A DNA stretch of 64,000 bases, taken from the NCBI GenBank assembly GCA_964503045.1, contig CAZCZI010000018.1:1-64000 (forward strand), given 5' to 3'. Origin of the DNA: CAYZJR01 sp964503045 (GTDB lineage Bacteria > Cyanobacteriota > Vampirovibrionia > Obscuribacterales > Obscuribacteraceae). The notes below the pieces were generated by a model. That model saw only the letters and a program-made list of their open reading frames with translations, was not told the DNA's origin and made no database searches. Position numbers and translations under genes: made by a program. Shown here piece after piece: positions 47,001-54,544 of the stretch; position 1 is the stretch's first letter; every line of letters begins with the position of its first letter.

Positions 47001-47897
47001 GTTGAAAATCGCATAGCGACAAGAGATCCCGCAGAGATCGCAGCACTGGTCACGGAGGTCGCCACTACCGGACAGTACGTCACCAGTGATGGTTCGGTCA
47101 TAGACATGCGAGGGCATCTGAATCCGGATGCAGAAGCGTCTGCATTCTTGCCGACTCAGCTAAAGGATGGACCAAGCGCAAGAGATGGGCAGCGCAGTTA
47201 CGCAAGTCAAATCTTTCAAACCACGGCGGTAAACATTCATTGGCAGACAACTACCACCGCCCCCGATGGCACAGCCTGCGCACCTGGTGACGTTGCGTAC
47301 AGAATCATTGGCGGGCAAGAACGTCTGGTAAATACACGAACCGGCGCTGAGTACAGACAACCTGATGGTCAGCCTTATGATGCGCCTTCGCTCTCACTTG
47401 GTCAAATTGAGGGCGTACACAACCATATTGTAGGACGCACTGACAGTGAATTTATTGTCTCAGCAGATTCGGAAGTATTGATTGGTAACGGAAGAATAAA
47501 ACTCAACAATCCTGAGAATCTATCGCGTTTCTTGGTTCATGCAAAGTCAGAAGGAAAGCTGCCCGTCATCATTACAGTCGGAAGTGACGTCGCACCTGAT
47601 GGGCGAGTGCACTCAACCCACGTCTTCACTGTTCGCGACTACGATCCGAGAACCGGCAATGCAGAGGTGATCAACCAATGGGGTAAGCAACATGATCGAC
47701 TGCTAGGCCGACCCATGAAAGTCGAAGAGCTGAACGAACAGATGTTCGACTGTAGACGAAATGCTGTCAATGGCAGAGCCACAGAAGATCTGCCACCTCT
47801 CGACGCTATCACGCGAGAACCTTCGCCCGAAGGCGGCATCCCGCGCGACGCTCAACCAGCAATTGATCGTGGTCGAGCTATTTCTTACGATTATTGA
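44064..47897 (+). CDS. Giant leaderless protein with YD-like segment and papain/calpain-like C-terminal domain
   Basis: The 1277-residue protein starts at ATG 44064 behind AGGAG; the longer frame upstream is not supported. There is no signal peptide. The N-terminal third is helical and charged, a central region (about 380-690) has long Ala/Gly-rich hydrophobic helices, and residues ~771-866 show YD/RHS-like repeats (TVNANGERHTFEYSGDR). The C-terminal ~320 residues could be a cysteine-peptidase-like domain: Q969 and C975 in DQGANNTCNV, H1186 in HSTHVFTVRDYD and N1204 in VINQWGKQ. Their order and spacing recall papain/calpain Gln-Cys-His-Asn sites. The whole resembles a polymorphic effector; delivery and target are unknown. 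Confidence 0.72.
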   Translation: MKQRDTVQEAQYIEEQMKLGNMNAVERELQELFKDKDAYRAVMAKMQADLKSSALPGHVEIGEDGTVVLDFGPQQGAKAAATNGGEKTIGKDDEMIVVTPDGTITDTRQQGAPAGESHNFSTVTVFADGKEGTLLDNPAPPTLSDLELNESQFRQVATREMDPRERLYGRWYQAQQTGNFDNARDLADEFNKTYPHGNHSEYMTKVAANYNEDPAGAMLHSYHKALESGNFYMALSLGSRFVKEHDDRPESVAMRNWMTGVSEASQVTLDLSMYVSSEKAPTEYEMQQMVAEKLGFKDADIAMLGAQSGKDNPLSMFFKESGDDGCQRLLELASANKNGLVNIGDLYPGAIDQLKAFHKKLNPEMEFEPLPLVQATGGEKLALDVWNTGAQFVNGAAGSTADMIDGVGAAAGLTPIGIFGGDQYIHDAAKSLRNFGESLPMMGAYTDEDLNSAERCLLLFGAQTMGAAAPYLVGTAIKGVGWAARGAQGARALAFGSEIEGAAALASEASGLAQGTSRVARAIDFAKLAAEAGVTPKGAVIVNEFMGSMGNAGAMYNSTRDTFYQQWADQHHVSRTEAEKMMDAKTKEDIEFKSKVTGMAGAIVGLLNPANVPALSGLSEGTLKATQKLMVEKLANQFIVAGSTGVALEALNRTILATATGDPSRLKDLGKDSAGIFLGGMISAIPGMAAEAAIGRNPAGRGQEPLNPADADSARTADTAVPATAGKADTANPSGAYGRDSAAEAAATGDTGCNGVTVDAAPGQRVARNREGRISETVNANGERHTFEYSGDRISKITEPDGTVLERTGDNSWRCRNNGKESMMLKVDYSIDSNGSLITRTPDGSIVRHLDGRQESLDLRGRPESGNSTADINVERTNLMTKANDMVDSLPGFSETARERYKASFEELAQRIEDRQVRDPIDDAKIAETYKHISRLLEDNPSAPVARAHRVLLAEQLMHEAAFPSVTDQGANNTCNVTTVENRIATRDPAEIAALVTEVATTGQYVTSDGSVIDMRGHLNPDAEASAFLPTQLKDGPSARDGQRSYASQIFQTTAVNIHWQTTTTAPDGTACAPGDVAYRIIGGQERLVNTRTGAEYRQPDGQPYDAPSLSLGQIEGVHNHIVGRTDSEFIVSADSEVLIGNGRIKLNNPENLSRFLVHAKSEGKLPVIITVGSDVAPDGRVHSTHVFTVRDYDPRTGNAEVINQWGKQHDRLLGRPMKVEELNEQMFDCRRNAVNGRATEDLPPLDAITREPSPEGGIPRDAQPAIDRGRAISYDY

Positions 47898-48248
47898 TGA
47901 TTCTTGGCTATTGCTGCTTGATAGCGCCGAATCACCAAGCCTGAGCGACGTCAAATATTGGCCCGTCCGGGAAGTTTACATGCTCACAAGATCCCTGCTC
48001 GGATCTTCTAATCAACATATGCAAATCCTCCATGTGGTTGATTTCTGTGTTGTCGATATCGGTGTCCGTCCGATGAAAGACGCGGTTGAGTTCGGATAGT
48101 CATCAAGAGGATCGTTTTGGGCGCAACTGCAACAACTGCCCTCGCTAATTTCGGTCTTCCAGACGTTATAATGCTGCACTCTTAACTTTCAAAACTAAAA
48201 ACCGCTTGGTGATTTATAAGTTCAAAGTCAAAGAACAAAAAAAACTTC
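47898..48248. other. Gene-free stretch upstream of the propeller-like gene
   Basis: No ORF with a ribosome site lies here. A minus-35-like element is not clear, but TATAAT occurs in CGTTATAATGC near 48165-48172, about 80 bases before the next start. No repeats or hairpin with a T-run were found. Confidence 0.4.
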
Positions 48249-49226
48249 ATGAAACCATTCATTCATAAAGAGGCCTGGGAAGCAACGTTTCGTGGCTTCA
48301 AAATCATAGATGTCGCAATTCGAGATCGCAACTTCATCTATCTCGGTTTGCTGGAAGTGCCCTCGGAAGGTGAAGAAACTTGCGACCATGATTTCCGCAC
48401 TCGCATCGCAGTCATTTATCGATCTGAAACTGAACCCAGCCAACGGTGGTCACACAGAGGACTTGAGAATTTCAAGTACTCACGAGTGGGTGCCTCGCTA
48501 GAGCCAGTTGCACAGGGCATGATCGCAAGTAAGAACGGTGATGTCTATTCAATGGGCAGCAAACACAAAGGAATGGAGGCTGTCGCAGAAAGACCAGCCG
48601 TAGTAGCCGTGAATAAACTAAGACAAATCAAAAAGCAATGTTATGCCGCGTGCATGTTTCGCAATGCATACAGGCGAACAGGAGTGGGTACCTGGCAGCT
48701 CATTCCCACCTCCGGAATTCCTGCGGAAAAGTCCTCTACCGATCAGGGATTCAGAGACATCGATGGCTTTTCTCACACTGACATTTACGCAGTCGGGGGT
48801 CTCGACCCGGTCTGGCACTTCGACGGTTCATCCTGGAAAAGTTTCAAGCTCCCGGAAAGGGACCGTCGCGAAGAACTAGTGGCAGTATGCTGCGCAGGTG
48901 ACGGCAGTGTTTACATAGCCAGCAGAGCGAATAGCATTTTTCGAGGCCGAAACCAGAATTGGCAAAAGATCGTTCATGGAGAACACATATACAATAACTA
49001 CGCATATGAAGATCTCCGATGGTTCCACGACTGTCTTTGGCTTTGCAAGGATGGGCGCGTTGAACGACTTGAAAACGGAAAGCTCGTTCGCGCCGAGATA
49101 GATGGAGAGAAGATTTGGGCGGAACATATGGATGAAGGAGATGGCGTCATAGTTTTTGCGGACTCGTCCAGTGTGAAACTGTACGATGGGGAATGTTTAT
49201 TCGATCTGGTCGAACCTTACTGCTAG
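48249..49226 (+). CDS. Cytoplasmic beta-propeller-like protein
   Basis: The 325-residue protein lacks a signal peptide. It shows repeating beta-strand blocks of the kind found in propellers: MIASKNGDVYSMGS, GFSHTDIYAVGG then PVWHFDGSSWKSF, GDGSVYIASRANSIFRG and LWLCKDGRVERLENGK. Each block has the D-V/I-Y-x-x/G pattern spaced by ~45 residues, consistent with about six blades. No enzyme motif is present. It is placed just after the giant effector-like gene on the same strand, so an immunity or chaperone role is possible; this is inference from position only. Confidence 0.6.
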   Translation: MKPFIHKEAWEATFRGFKIIDVAIRDRNFIYLGLLEVPSEGEETCDHDFRTRIAVIYRSETEPSQRWSHRGLENFKYSRVGASLEPVAQGMIASKNGDVYSMGSKHKGMEAVAERPAVVAVNKLRQIKKQCYAACMFRNAYRRTGVGTWQLIPTSGIPAEKSSTDQGFRDIDGFSHTDIYAVGGLDPVWHFDGSSWKSFKLPERDRREELVAVCCAGDGSVYIASRANSIFRGRNQNWQKIVHGEHIYNNYAYEDLRWFHDCLWLCKDGRVERLENGKLVRAEIDGEKIWAEHMDEGDGVIVFADSSSVKLYDGECLFDLVEPYC

Positions 49227-49238
49227 GACTTGGGGCTC

Positions 49239-49281
49239 GTGTTTTTTATCTTGAGGATGAGGCAATAAAAATTGGTGGCGT
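49239..49281 (+). repeat. Duplicated 43-bp fragment of the metallophosphoesterase gene
   Basis: GTGTTTTTTATCTTGAGGAT and the bases after it match 37731-37773 with one mismatch in 43. The copy is in the same orientation as the source and starts 13 bp after the stop of the propeller-like gene. It forms no gene. Confidence 0.85.
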
Positions 49282-49308
49282 CAAGAAAGGGTTTTGCGCC
49301 CTTTGCAG

Positions 49309-49857
49309 CTACATCTCGAAACGCGCGTTTCTTAGTAAATGAAGCAAATAGGCGCTTGGACTCATCTCCTTTGTGGACTCCAATAGAATTTCCTGGTTTG
49401 GATGATACCCGTAAGCATCACCAACGAATGAGGCATGATTCCCGCTAACTTTGAACACCAAAAAGTGAAACTGCGATGCGACGCCGCCCTGTTGATACAT
49501 GAAGAAAACTCGATTTGGTTTTTCAGCTCTGCCTGCATAACAAAGTCGACGCCGTGGCACGCCATCTTCACCGCTGCAACCTGCATTGAACTCTTCCCAA
49601 GGCTGCGCCATTTCAAAATTGGGCTCTCCTACTTTTTGACACCATGCTTTGCGAACACACGAAGGAATTGTGTCCAATGTCTGTGTGACTTCTACAACGT
49701 GTTCCTTTTTGAGTTTCAGCATCTCATCATTTGAAAAAACAGGAGTACTCAAAATCTCCCTCTTTCGCTTTTCAACAATTGGCTTCATGAATTCACGCAT
49801 CGAACAGCCGGTGGACATCATCAACAAAGCCAAAGCAACAACAATTCTTGCCCTCAT
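49309..49857 (-). CDS. Hypothetical lipoprotein
   Basis: The 182-residue protein has a lipobox ending in STGC, with C18 the likely lipidated residue, after a hydrophobic core (IVVALALLMM). The mature part contains several cysteines and an EEFNAGCSGEDG segment but no recognised domain. The start is ATG 49857, with AGGAG five bases upstream; a longer frame to 49911 is not supported. It is convergent with the propeller-like gene across the duplicated 43-bp fragment. The function is unknown. Confidence 0.68.
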   Translation of the reverse strand: MRARIVVALALLMMSTGCSMREFMKPIVEKRKREILSTPVFSNDEMLKLKKEHVVEVTQTLDTIPSCVRKAWCQKVGEPNFEMAQPWEEFNAGCSGEDGVPRRRLCYAGRAEKPNRVFFMYQQGGVASQFHFLVFKVSGNHASFVGDAYGYHPNQEILLESTKEMSPSAYLLHLLRNARFEM

Positions 49858-49923
49858 AATTGCTCCTATAGCCACACATCCCAAACTATCAGAGAAGGAA
49901 AGCGCCTCCAAGCATCAATCGTC

Positions 49924-50094
49924 ATGCGCACCCATTACCTTGGTCACAAGTTGATTGAGGCGTTGTTGAACCGGATCTGGGAGTCGTCATCGGATGCCAC
50001 ACCGGAAGCTCTTCGAACATACATGGCACGCCTTCGAAAAAGATTGATACCGAGGGTAGTGACTCTGTGGCGCCGTTCTCGAAATCTGCTGTGA
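49924..50094 (+). pseudogene. Fragment of a response-regulator winged-helix domain
   Basis: The frame from ATG 49924 to TGA 50092-50094 encodes 56 residues. One part reads IEALLNRIWESSSDATPEAL, followed by RTYMARLRKRL. This parallels LLDRVWHADSEVSLDALRSS followed by VKRIRQKI in the OmpR-type regulator at 40960. Only the segment around the recognition helix remains, and the upstream receiver domain is absent, so it is probably a gene remnant. Confidence 0.45.
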
Positions 50095-50145
50095 GATAGC
50101 AGACGCTGTATACTTAGGAAACTCTGAAAGGGACAGCCACAATTC

Positions 50146-50778
50146 ATGGATGTGGAACGCTTTAGCAATAGTGACAACTGGCTTGGAAGTTACTACGAGC
50201 TGTCAATCGAGGTCTCGTCCTCAGCCAACAGTCAGAAACTGACCGACGCTCTTGAGCACCTATGGCACAACGAGTGTATTCAGGGTCCCTGGATAGACAG
50301 GGAAGACTTTTCTACGGTGGCAGACGGGCATGAGTACTCAAGCAACGATGCGCGCCTGTATGGCTTGTTGAAATTGCGGCGCGACCTGGAATTAGGTTGT
50401 CTTTCGGTCCTTGTTAGAGAGGATGAAGGCAGTGACTGGTTAGACCTTTGCATTCCAACTGGAATGCTTGAGCTGTGTTTCAAAGTTGAATATCCACTCA
50501 ATCGCAGCACCAACCCATGGCTAGTGACTATCGATGACGTGTTCGTGCATATCGCGGCCGAAATCTACAAACATGTTCCTTTTGAGTTGGCAATCATCGG
50601 CGAAGAAACCTCAGGCCTGTTTCACTCTAAGAGCATTGAGGCAAACGAGATTGAAAAGGGCGGACTCCTGATACCCACGGCGCTCTGGGAGAGACTTCAT
50701 CCACAAGCAAAGTTCACTGAGCCAACGTCAGGACTACGATGGGTGCCATATTTAGGCGATCACATTACTTACGGATAA
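50146..50778 (+). CDS. Hypothetical cytoplasmic protein
   Basis: The 210-residue acidic protein has no signal peptide or membrane segment and no family I recognise. It is rich in Glu, Leu and Trp, with GLLKLRRDLELGCLSVL and WLDLCIPTGMLELCF in the middle. An AGGGA lies somewhat far (about 13 bases) from the ATG. The gene ends 16 bp before the convergent universal stress gene. Composition and reading-frame quality support a real gene. Confidence 0.65.
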   Translation: MDVERFSNSDNWLGSYYELSIEVSSSANSQKLTDALEHLWHNECIQGPWIDREDFSTVADGHEYSSNDARLYGLLKLRRDLELGCLSVLVREDEGSDWLDLCIPTGMLELCFKVEYPLNRSTNPWLVTIDDVFVHIAAEIYKHVPFELAIIGEETSGLFHSKSIEANEIEKGGLLIPTALWERLHPQAKFTEPTSGLRWVPYLGDHITYG

Positions 50779-50793
50779 ATAGAGACTGAGGCT

Positions 50794-51252
50794 CTACCTT
50801 GATTTCTTAGCTTGAGAAGCGGTTGCAAATTTATCTTGCGACTTGGCTGATCCTACTTTCACAATGTGCACCGAGCACGGTGCGAAATTGACGACCTCCG
50901 AGGCTACGCTCCCGGCTTTAGTCGGTCTCGGACCTGTGTCACCATGGGAGCCAATGACGATCAAATTTGCACCCCAGTTAGTGGCTGTTTCAAGAATCAT
51001 TTTGCCTGGAGGACCCTCTAGAACTTCGCCCTGTACAACACATTGAGGAAGTGCAGATTTCAATTTCTGTACTCGATCAGTCAAAATGACACTGCACTGA
51101 TGCACAAATTGTTCCGTCTCTTCCCAAGATGCTGCAGGGGTTACGGCAGTAACGAGGCGAATGGACGTATGATCATCCCACCTGCATTTATTGACAGCTG
51201 CGAGCACGTCCGATGAGTGTATGGAGCTGTCGATGGCAACTAGTATTTTCAT
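50794..51252 (-). CDS. Universal stress protein (single UspA domain)
   Basis: The 152-residue protein shows the UspA fold: MKILVAIDSS at the start and GSHGDTGPRPTKAGSVASEV (about 96-115), fitting the ATP-binding Gx2Gx9G(S/T) motif. Such proteins accumulate under growth arrest and bind ATP or related ligands. A two-domain relative lies just upstream on the same strand (122 bp away), suggesting a stress-protein locus. Confidence 0.88.
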   Translation of the reverse strand: MKILVAIDSSIHSSDVLAAVNKCRWDDHTSIRLVTAVTPAASWEETEQFVHQCSVILTDRVQKLKSALPQCVVQGEVLEGPPGKMILETATNWGANLIVIGSHGDTGPRPTKAGSVASEVVNFAPCSVHIVKVGSAKSQDKFATASQAKKSR

Positions 51253-51374
51253 CTCTCAATCTCCACAGGTATTATTAGTTAAAGTACCTCTGTTTCGAAC
51301 ATTTTTCTTCCTCCAATGGAATGATTGCCATCTCGTCTGTGCACGTGAATGTTTCAAGAAGACTCGCTAGAGAC

Positions 51375-52292
51375 TTAAGTCTTAACCTTCACCTTCGCAG
51401 GGCGGATTATAACGACCGCGCACTCTGCTTTAGACAAAAGAGGCTCTGACACAGACCCGAAAAACCACTTTGCAGCGTGAGTTCGGCCGTGCGAACCCGC
51501 AATCAGTAAATCTGCTTTTATTTGTGCTGCGTATTCCAAAAGGTCTTTTGCTGGCGTTCCGATGATAACTGTATTAAGCACCGTGCAGTTGGGCATCATT
51601 GTCTTGAGTTGGTTAGCGATCCGTTTTACAAAGACATCTGCCTTTGCTTCTTCGCGTTCTCCTTCGCATGCATATGGGACTGATTCATGAAGTCGCTCCG
51701 TGTTGATGATGTGCAGGACTGTGAAGATGGGATTACCCGCCCATTTATGGCTTGTGATGTTATTAATTAGGAGCTGCGATTGAGAGTTGTCTTCAACTGC
51801 AACTACAATTTTCGACCATCCAGCCTTTGGTGGGAGCGCCGAATCTTTCTTGTCAAGCCTCGGTGGGCGAAGGACCATAACGGGACAAGTGACGTGCGCA
51901 AGCAATGCTTCTGACACGCTGCCGAAAAACCATTTACCGACCATAGACCGCCCGTGCGATCCTAAAATGAGTAAATCTGGTTTCCAGTCTGCGATTTCCT
52001 CGTCGATTTGCTCAACCACATAACCAACTGTGAGATTTTCGCCCACCGGCAAATTCAACGAATTAGTAAGTCTCTTGGCACATTTATCTAGGATAAATTG
52101 TCCGTACTTTACAGATTCTTTGATTGACTCTGCCAACAGAGCAGGATCACTTTCTCTTTGAGGCTTAACTACATGGATGAATCTTAACTCGCCATCGGCA
52201 GACCAACTCTGATTTGCTATGAAATTGCATATATGGTCACCGATCTCTTCGTCTTCAACGGCGACTAGGATTCTCTTGTACGCCCATAGCAT
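51375..52292 (-). CDS. Tandem universal stress protein (two UspA domains)
   Basis: The 305-residue protein contains two complete UspA domains. The first ends with GSHGRSMVGKWFFGSVSEAL and the second with GSHGRTHAAKWFFGSVSEPL, both perfect ATP-binding motifs. The domains match in length (about 150 residues each), so the protein is a fused pair. It probably acts in the cytoplasm in stress survival. The small gene at 52333 lies 41 bases upstream on the same strand. Confidence 0.9.
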   Translation of the reverse strand: MLWAYKRILVAVEDEEIGDHICNFIANQSWSADGELRFIHVVKPQRESDPALLAESIKESVKYGQFILDKCAKRLTNSLNLPVGENLTVGYVVEQIDEEIADWKPDLLILGSHGRSMVGKWFFGSVSEALLAHVTCPVMVLRPPRLDKKDSALPPKAGWSKIVVAVEDNSQSQLLINNITSHKWAGNPIFTVLHIINTERLHESVPYACEGEREEAKADVFVKRIANQLKTMMPNCTVLNTVIIGTPAKDLLEYAAQIKADLLIAGSHGRTHAAKWFFGSVSEPLLSKAECAVVIIRPAKVKVKT

Positions 52293-52332
52293 GATGTAGT
52301 CCTCGTTCCAGCAGCGGCTAATTTGAGTGGGA

Positions 52333-52569
52333 TTATGCCGCTAAATCATTGGCCAAGTCGTACTTAAGCAGAGTCGACATTGAGTATTCACCAGGCAATC
52401 TCAAAAACAACTCTCGCACAGGCCAGGCGCTACTGGGTTGCATCACTCCCAGGTCGATTAGCAATTCTCTTATCTCGTCGTGATTGCAATTTCTCAAGCG
52501 ACTCGGAGCATCTGTCGGTTTGAACCCAATGTAGGAAGGCTCGAGATTTACTATCAATACACCCTTCAT
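52333..52569 (-). CDS. Small hypothetical protein upstream of the stress genes
   Basis: A 78-residue protein starts at ATG 52569, nine bases after a GGAG. Alternative starts at 52578 and 52584 add a few residues. It contains NCNHDEIRELLIDLGVM and WPVRELFLRLPGEYSMSTLL but no known domain. It directly precedes the tandem universal stress gene, so it may belong to the same stress operon. Confidence 0.5.
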   Translation of the reverse strand: MKGVLIVNLEPSYIGFKPTDAPSRLRNCNHDEIRELLIDLGVMQPSSAWPVRELFLRLPGEYSMSTLLKYDLANDLAA

Positions 52570-52584
52570 ACCTTTCATCTCCAA

Positions 52585-52971
52585 GAAAGCTGTGATAACA
52601 ATGGTTAGCTTCCTGGTTCGATTTTCTAGCAGAGGACGCCTTTTTAGCGTCGTCCAGAGGGATGATTCGACATCAAAGTTTACGGCACAATCTCTATGAG
52701 AAGATTGATACTCTTCTGGAGATCAGAACGATCAATCTTTCTAAATTTCGAAGCGACGGGCGGTATCGCAGATAGTATTAGTTCATTAAACGTCACGGGT
52801 TTCGGCGTTGTCGCAATGCGGTTTCGCAGCTCATTATGCCAGCATAACTTGAGTATTGATCGTCGTCCAGTAGTTACTATTTCGTGATCGCCAAGACTAG
52901 TAGGCGTACCTCTCCAGCATGATGCAAGAATTTGATTGTGAGCGCATTATGCAGTTGGAGGCAAGGAAACC
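52585..52971. other. Gene-free stretch with a small hairpin
   Basis: No supported ORF. GACGC (52635-52639) and GCGTC (52647-52651) form a 5-bp stem around a CTTTTTA loop. Nothing else is recognised. The stretch separates the minus-strand stress genes from the plus-strand GGDEF-like gene. Confidence 0.4.
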
Positions 52972-53943
52972 ATGACCCGCAAGGCAAGAAAAAGAAAACA
53001 AGAAAGTCGTCGCGCAGTTATAGATTGGAAAAAAGTTTCCGACGGCGAGGGGCAATTTGATGCAACGCCGAAGTGTATGGGGGATCTGGTAAATAAGATC
53101 TTTACGCCAAGCCCCCCTGCGCAAAAGATATTCATTGCTGGACCGCGGGGTACTGCGGTCATGAGCAACGAGCGTATTCTGGAATCATCGATTCCTGCCG
53201 AATGCACAACAGTTGTTTGGAATACAGAAATTGACGCGACAGAAATGGACGTACAACCAGCTTGTTTGCCCGCTCGCGAGCTGCGTACCCATAAGCCGGT
53301 TACACAGCCGGTTCCAATACTGCCGATTTTGAGATGGGGTACGATGCCTGATGACCCAAATTTGCAATTGCTGGAATGTAACTCAATCAAAGAATTAATC
53401 GCCACGTTGATCCCTACTTTCGAGCAATGTCTCTCGTTCAACATAACAACTAGTCTGATTGTTGTTGGTTTGCCTGATTTGGCTGAGGTGAGCGAGGCGA
53501 ATGATTGGGACAGATGCGATATGCAAGAACAACAAATCATAGACGAGATTTTTCATGCGATAAGAGAGTTTGGAATGCTTATCCGATTCGACAGACGCTT
53601 CCTCGCACTGTTTCTGCTGCGCGTCGATCAGCTTACTGCCAGCAAGGTATGTCAACGAATAAAAGAAGGCGTAAGGAGGCTCGCCTATTTCAAATTCCAT
53701 TTGAGACACGAACCAGCTCTTCGGTTTGGTGTGAGCGATCATAAGTCTGGCACCCCAGGTAATGCAGAGCGCCTTGTTCGAGAAGCTCTTCGCAATATGG
53801 ATCTGGCAGAGCACCTTGGCGGCGGAGCGATCGTTAGGGAAGTGGACAAAAATTTGAGCCTAGAACGCGCCAGAGAAGATGCACACTTCAGTGTGGGCGA
53901 TGTTTGGCTGAGACAGCTCAAGCAGACTCATGACGATTTCTAA
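52972..53943 (+). CDS. Degenerate GGDEF-like protein
   Basis: The 323-residue protein begins with a basic stretch. Its C-terminal ~150 residues follow the shape of a diguanylate cyclase domain: DEIFHAIREFGMLIRFDRRF, then LALFLLRVDQLTASKVCQRI, RFGVSDHKSG and AERLVREALRNMDLAEHLG. At the GGDEF position, however, it has FDRRF (residues 206-210), so the catalytic residues are missing and it cannot be a cyclase in the usual way. It may bind c-di-GMP or act as a scaffold; this is inference. The N-terminal ~190 residues are unrecognised. GGAGG precedes the ATG. The next gene follows after 16 bp. Confidence 0.68.
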   Translation: MTRKARKRKQESRRAVIDWKKVSDGEGQFDATPKCMGDLVNKIFTPSPPAQKIFIAGPRGTAVMSNERILESSIPAECTTVVWNTEIDATEMDVQPACLPARELRTHKPVTQPVPILPILRWGTMPDDPNLQLLECNSIKELIATLIPTFEQCLSFNITTSLIVVGLPDLAEVSEANDWDRCDMQEQQIIDEIFHAIREFGMLIRFDRRFLALFLLRVDQLTASKVCQRIKEGVRRLAYFKFHLRHEPALRFGVSDHKSGTPGNAERLVREALRNMDLAEHLGGGAIVREVDKNLSLERAREDAHFSVGDVWLRQLKQTHDDF

Positions 53944-53959
53944 TAAAGGAGGTTCAAAA

Positions 53960-54532
53960 GTGAACGACAATCATGCCAATAAACTACTGACGTTGTTGTC
54001 GAGGTTATTCCCGCATCCCACATATCGGCAAGAACTAAATAGACTGCACGCAAATCGGATGCAGTGCGACTGTAAGGGGCCGTGTCCTACAAAGCCTCAT
54101 CTGTATGAACTCGGGCATAAAGGAAAGCGGGGACTCAAACTCGTTGCTTATGTCCGATCGCTTGAGCCGGATATGTGCGACGCTCAAAAGCGAAAAATTG
54201 AAGATTACTGTGAGAAAAATGGACATACGATAGTCGCGATGTACGACTGGGACCTATCCAAACCCGGCACAGCTCTTCATGATGCACTTCTGTCACTTGA
54301 TGAAGCTGATGGGTTGATCGTTACTGATCTCGATCGAATGATCGATCATCCGGACGATCCACCTCGCGATCTGTTTCCGATTTTTCATCACTATTTCTTC
54401 CACAACGCAAAACATCTAATCAGTATTCACGAAGGAATCGATACCGGTTCGATCGTTGGGCAAGAGGCAATGGTTAACTACCTCAAGCAAATAGCCGATC
54501 CAAACTCATTCAACGCCTTGGTTGAGAGCTAA
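53960..54532 (+). CDS. Resolvase-like protein without catalytic serine (A)
   Basis: The 190-residue protein starts at GTG 53960, seven bases after GGAGG. After an N-terminal extension with a Cys-rich CDCKGPC motif it carries a serine-recombinase-like N-terminal domain (KLVAYVRSLEPDMCDAQKRK, GLIVTDLDRMID). The canonical YxRVS nucleophile is replaced by YVRSL, so the catalytic serine is displaced or absent; there is no C-terminal DNA-binding domain. Part of the region that includes CDCKGPC (bases 54024-54101) is also present as a stray copy at 39246-39322. The gene follows the degenerate GGDEF gene after 16 bp and likely shares its transcript. A signalling or regulatory role is more likely than recombination. 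Confidence 0.65.
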   Translation: MNDNHANKLLTLLSRLFPHPTYRQELNRLHANRMQCDCKGPCPTKPHLYELGHKGKRGLKLVAYVRSLEPDMCDAQKRKIEDYCEKNGHTIVAMYDWDLSKPGTALHDALLSLDEADGLIVTDLDRMIDHPDDPPRDLFPIFHHYFFHNAKHLISIHEGIDTGSIVGQEAMVNYLKQIADPNSFNALVES

Positions 54533-54544
54533 GCGTCGCTCAGC

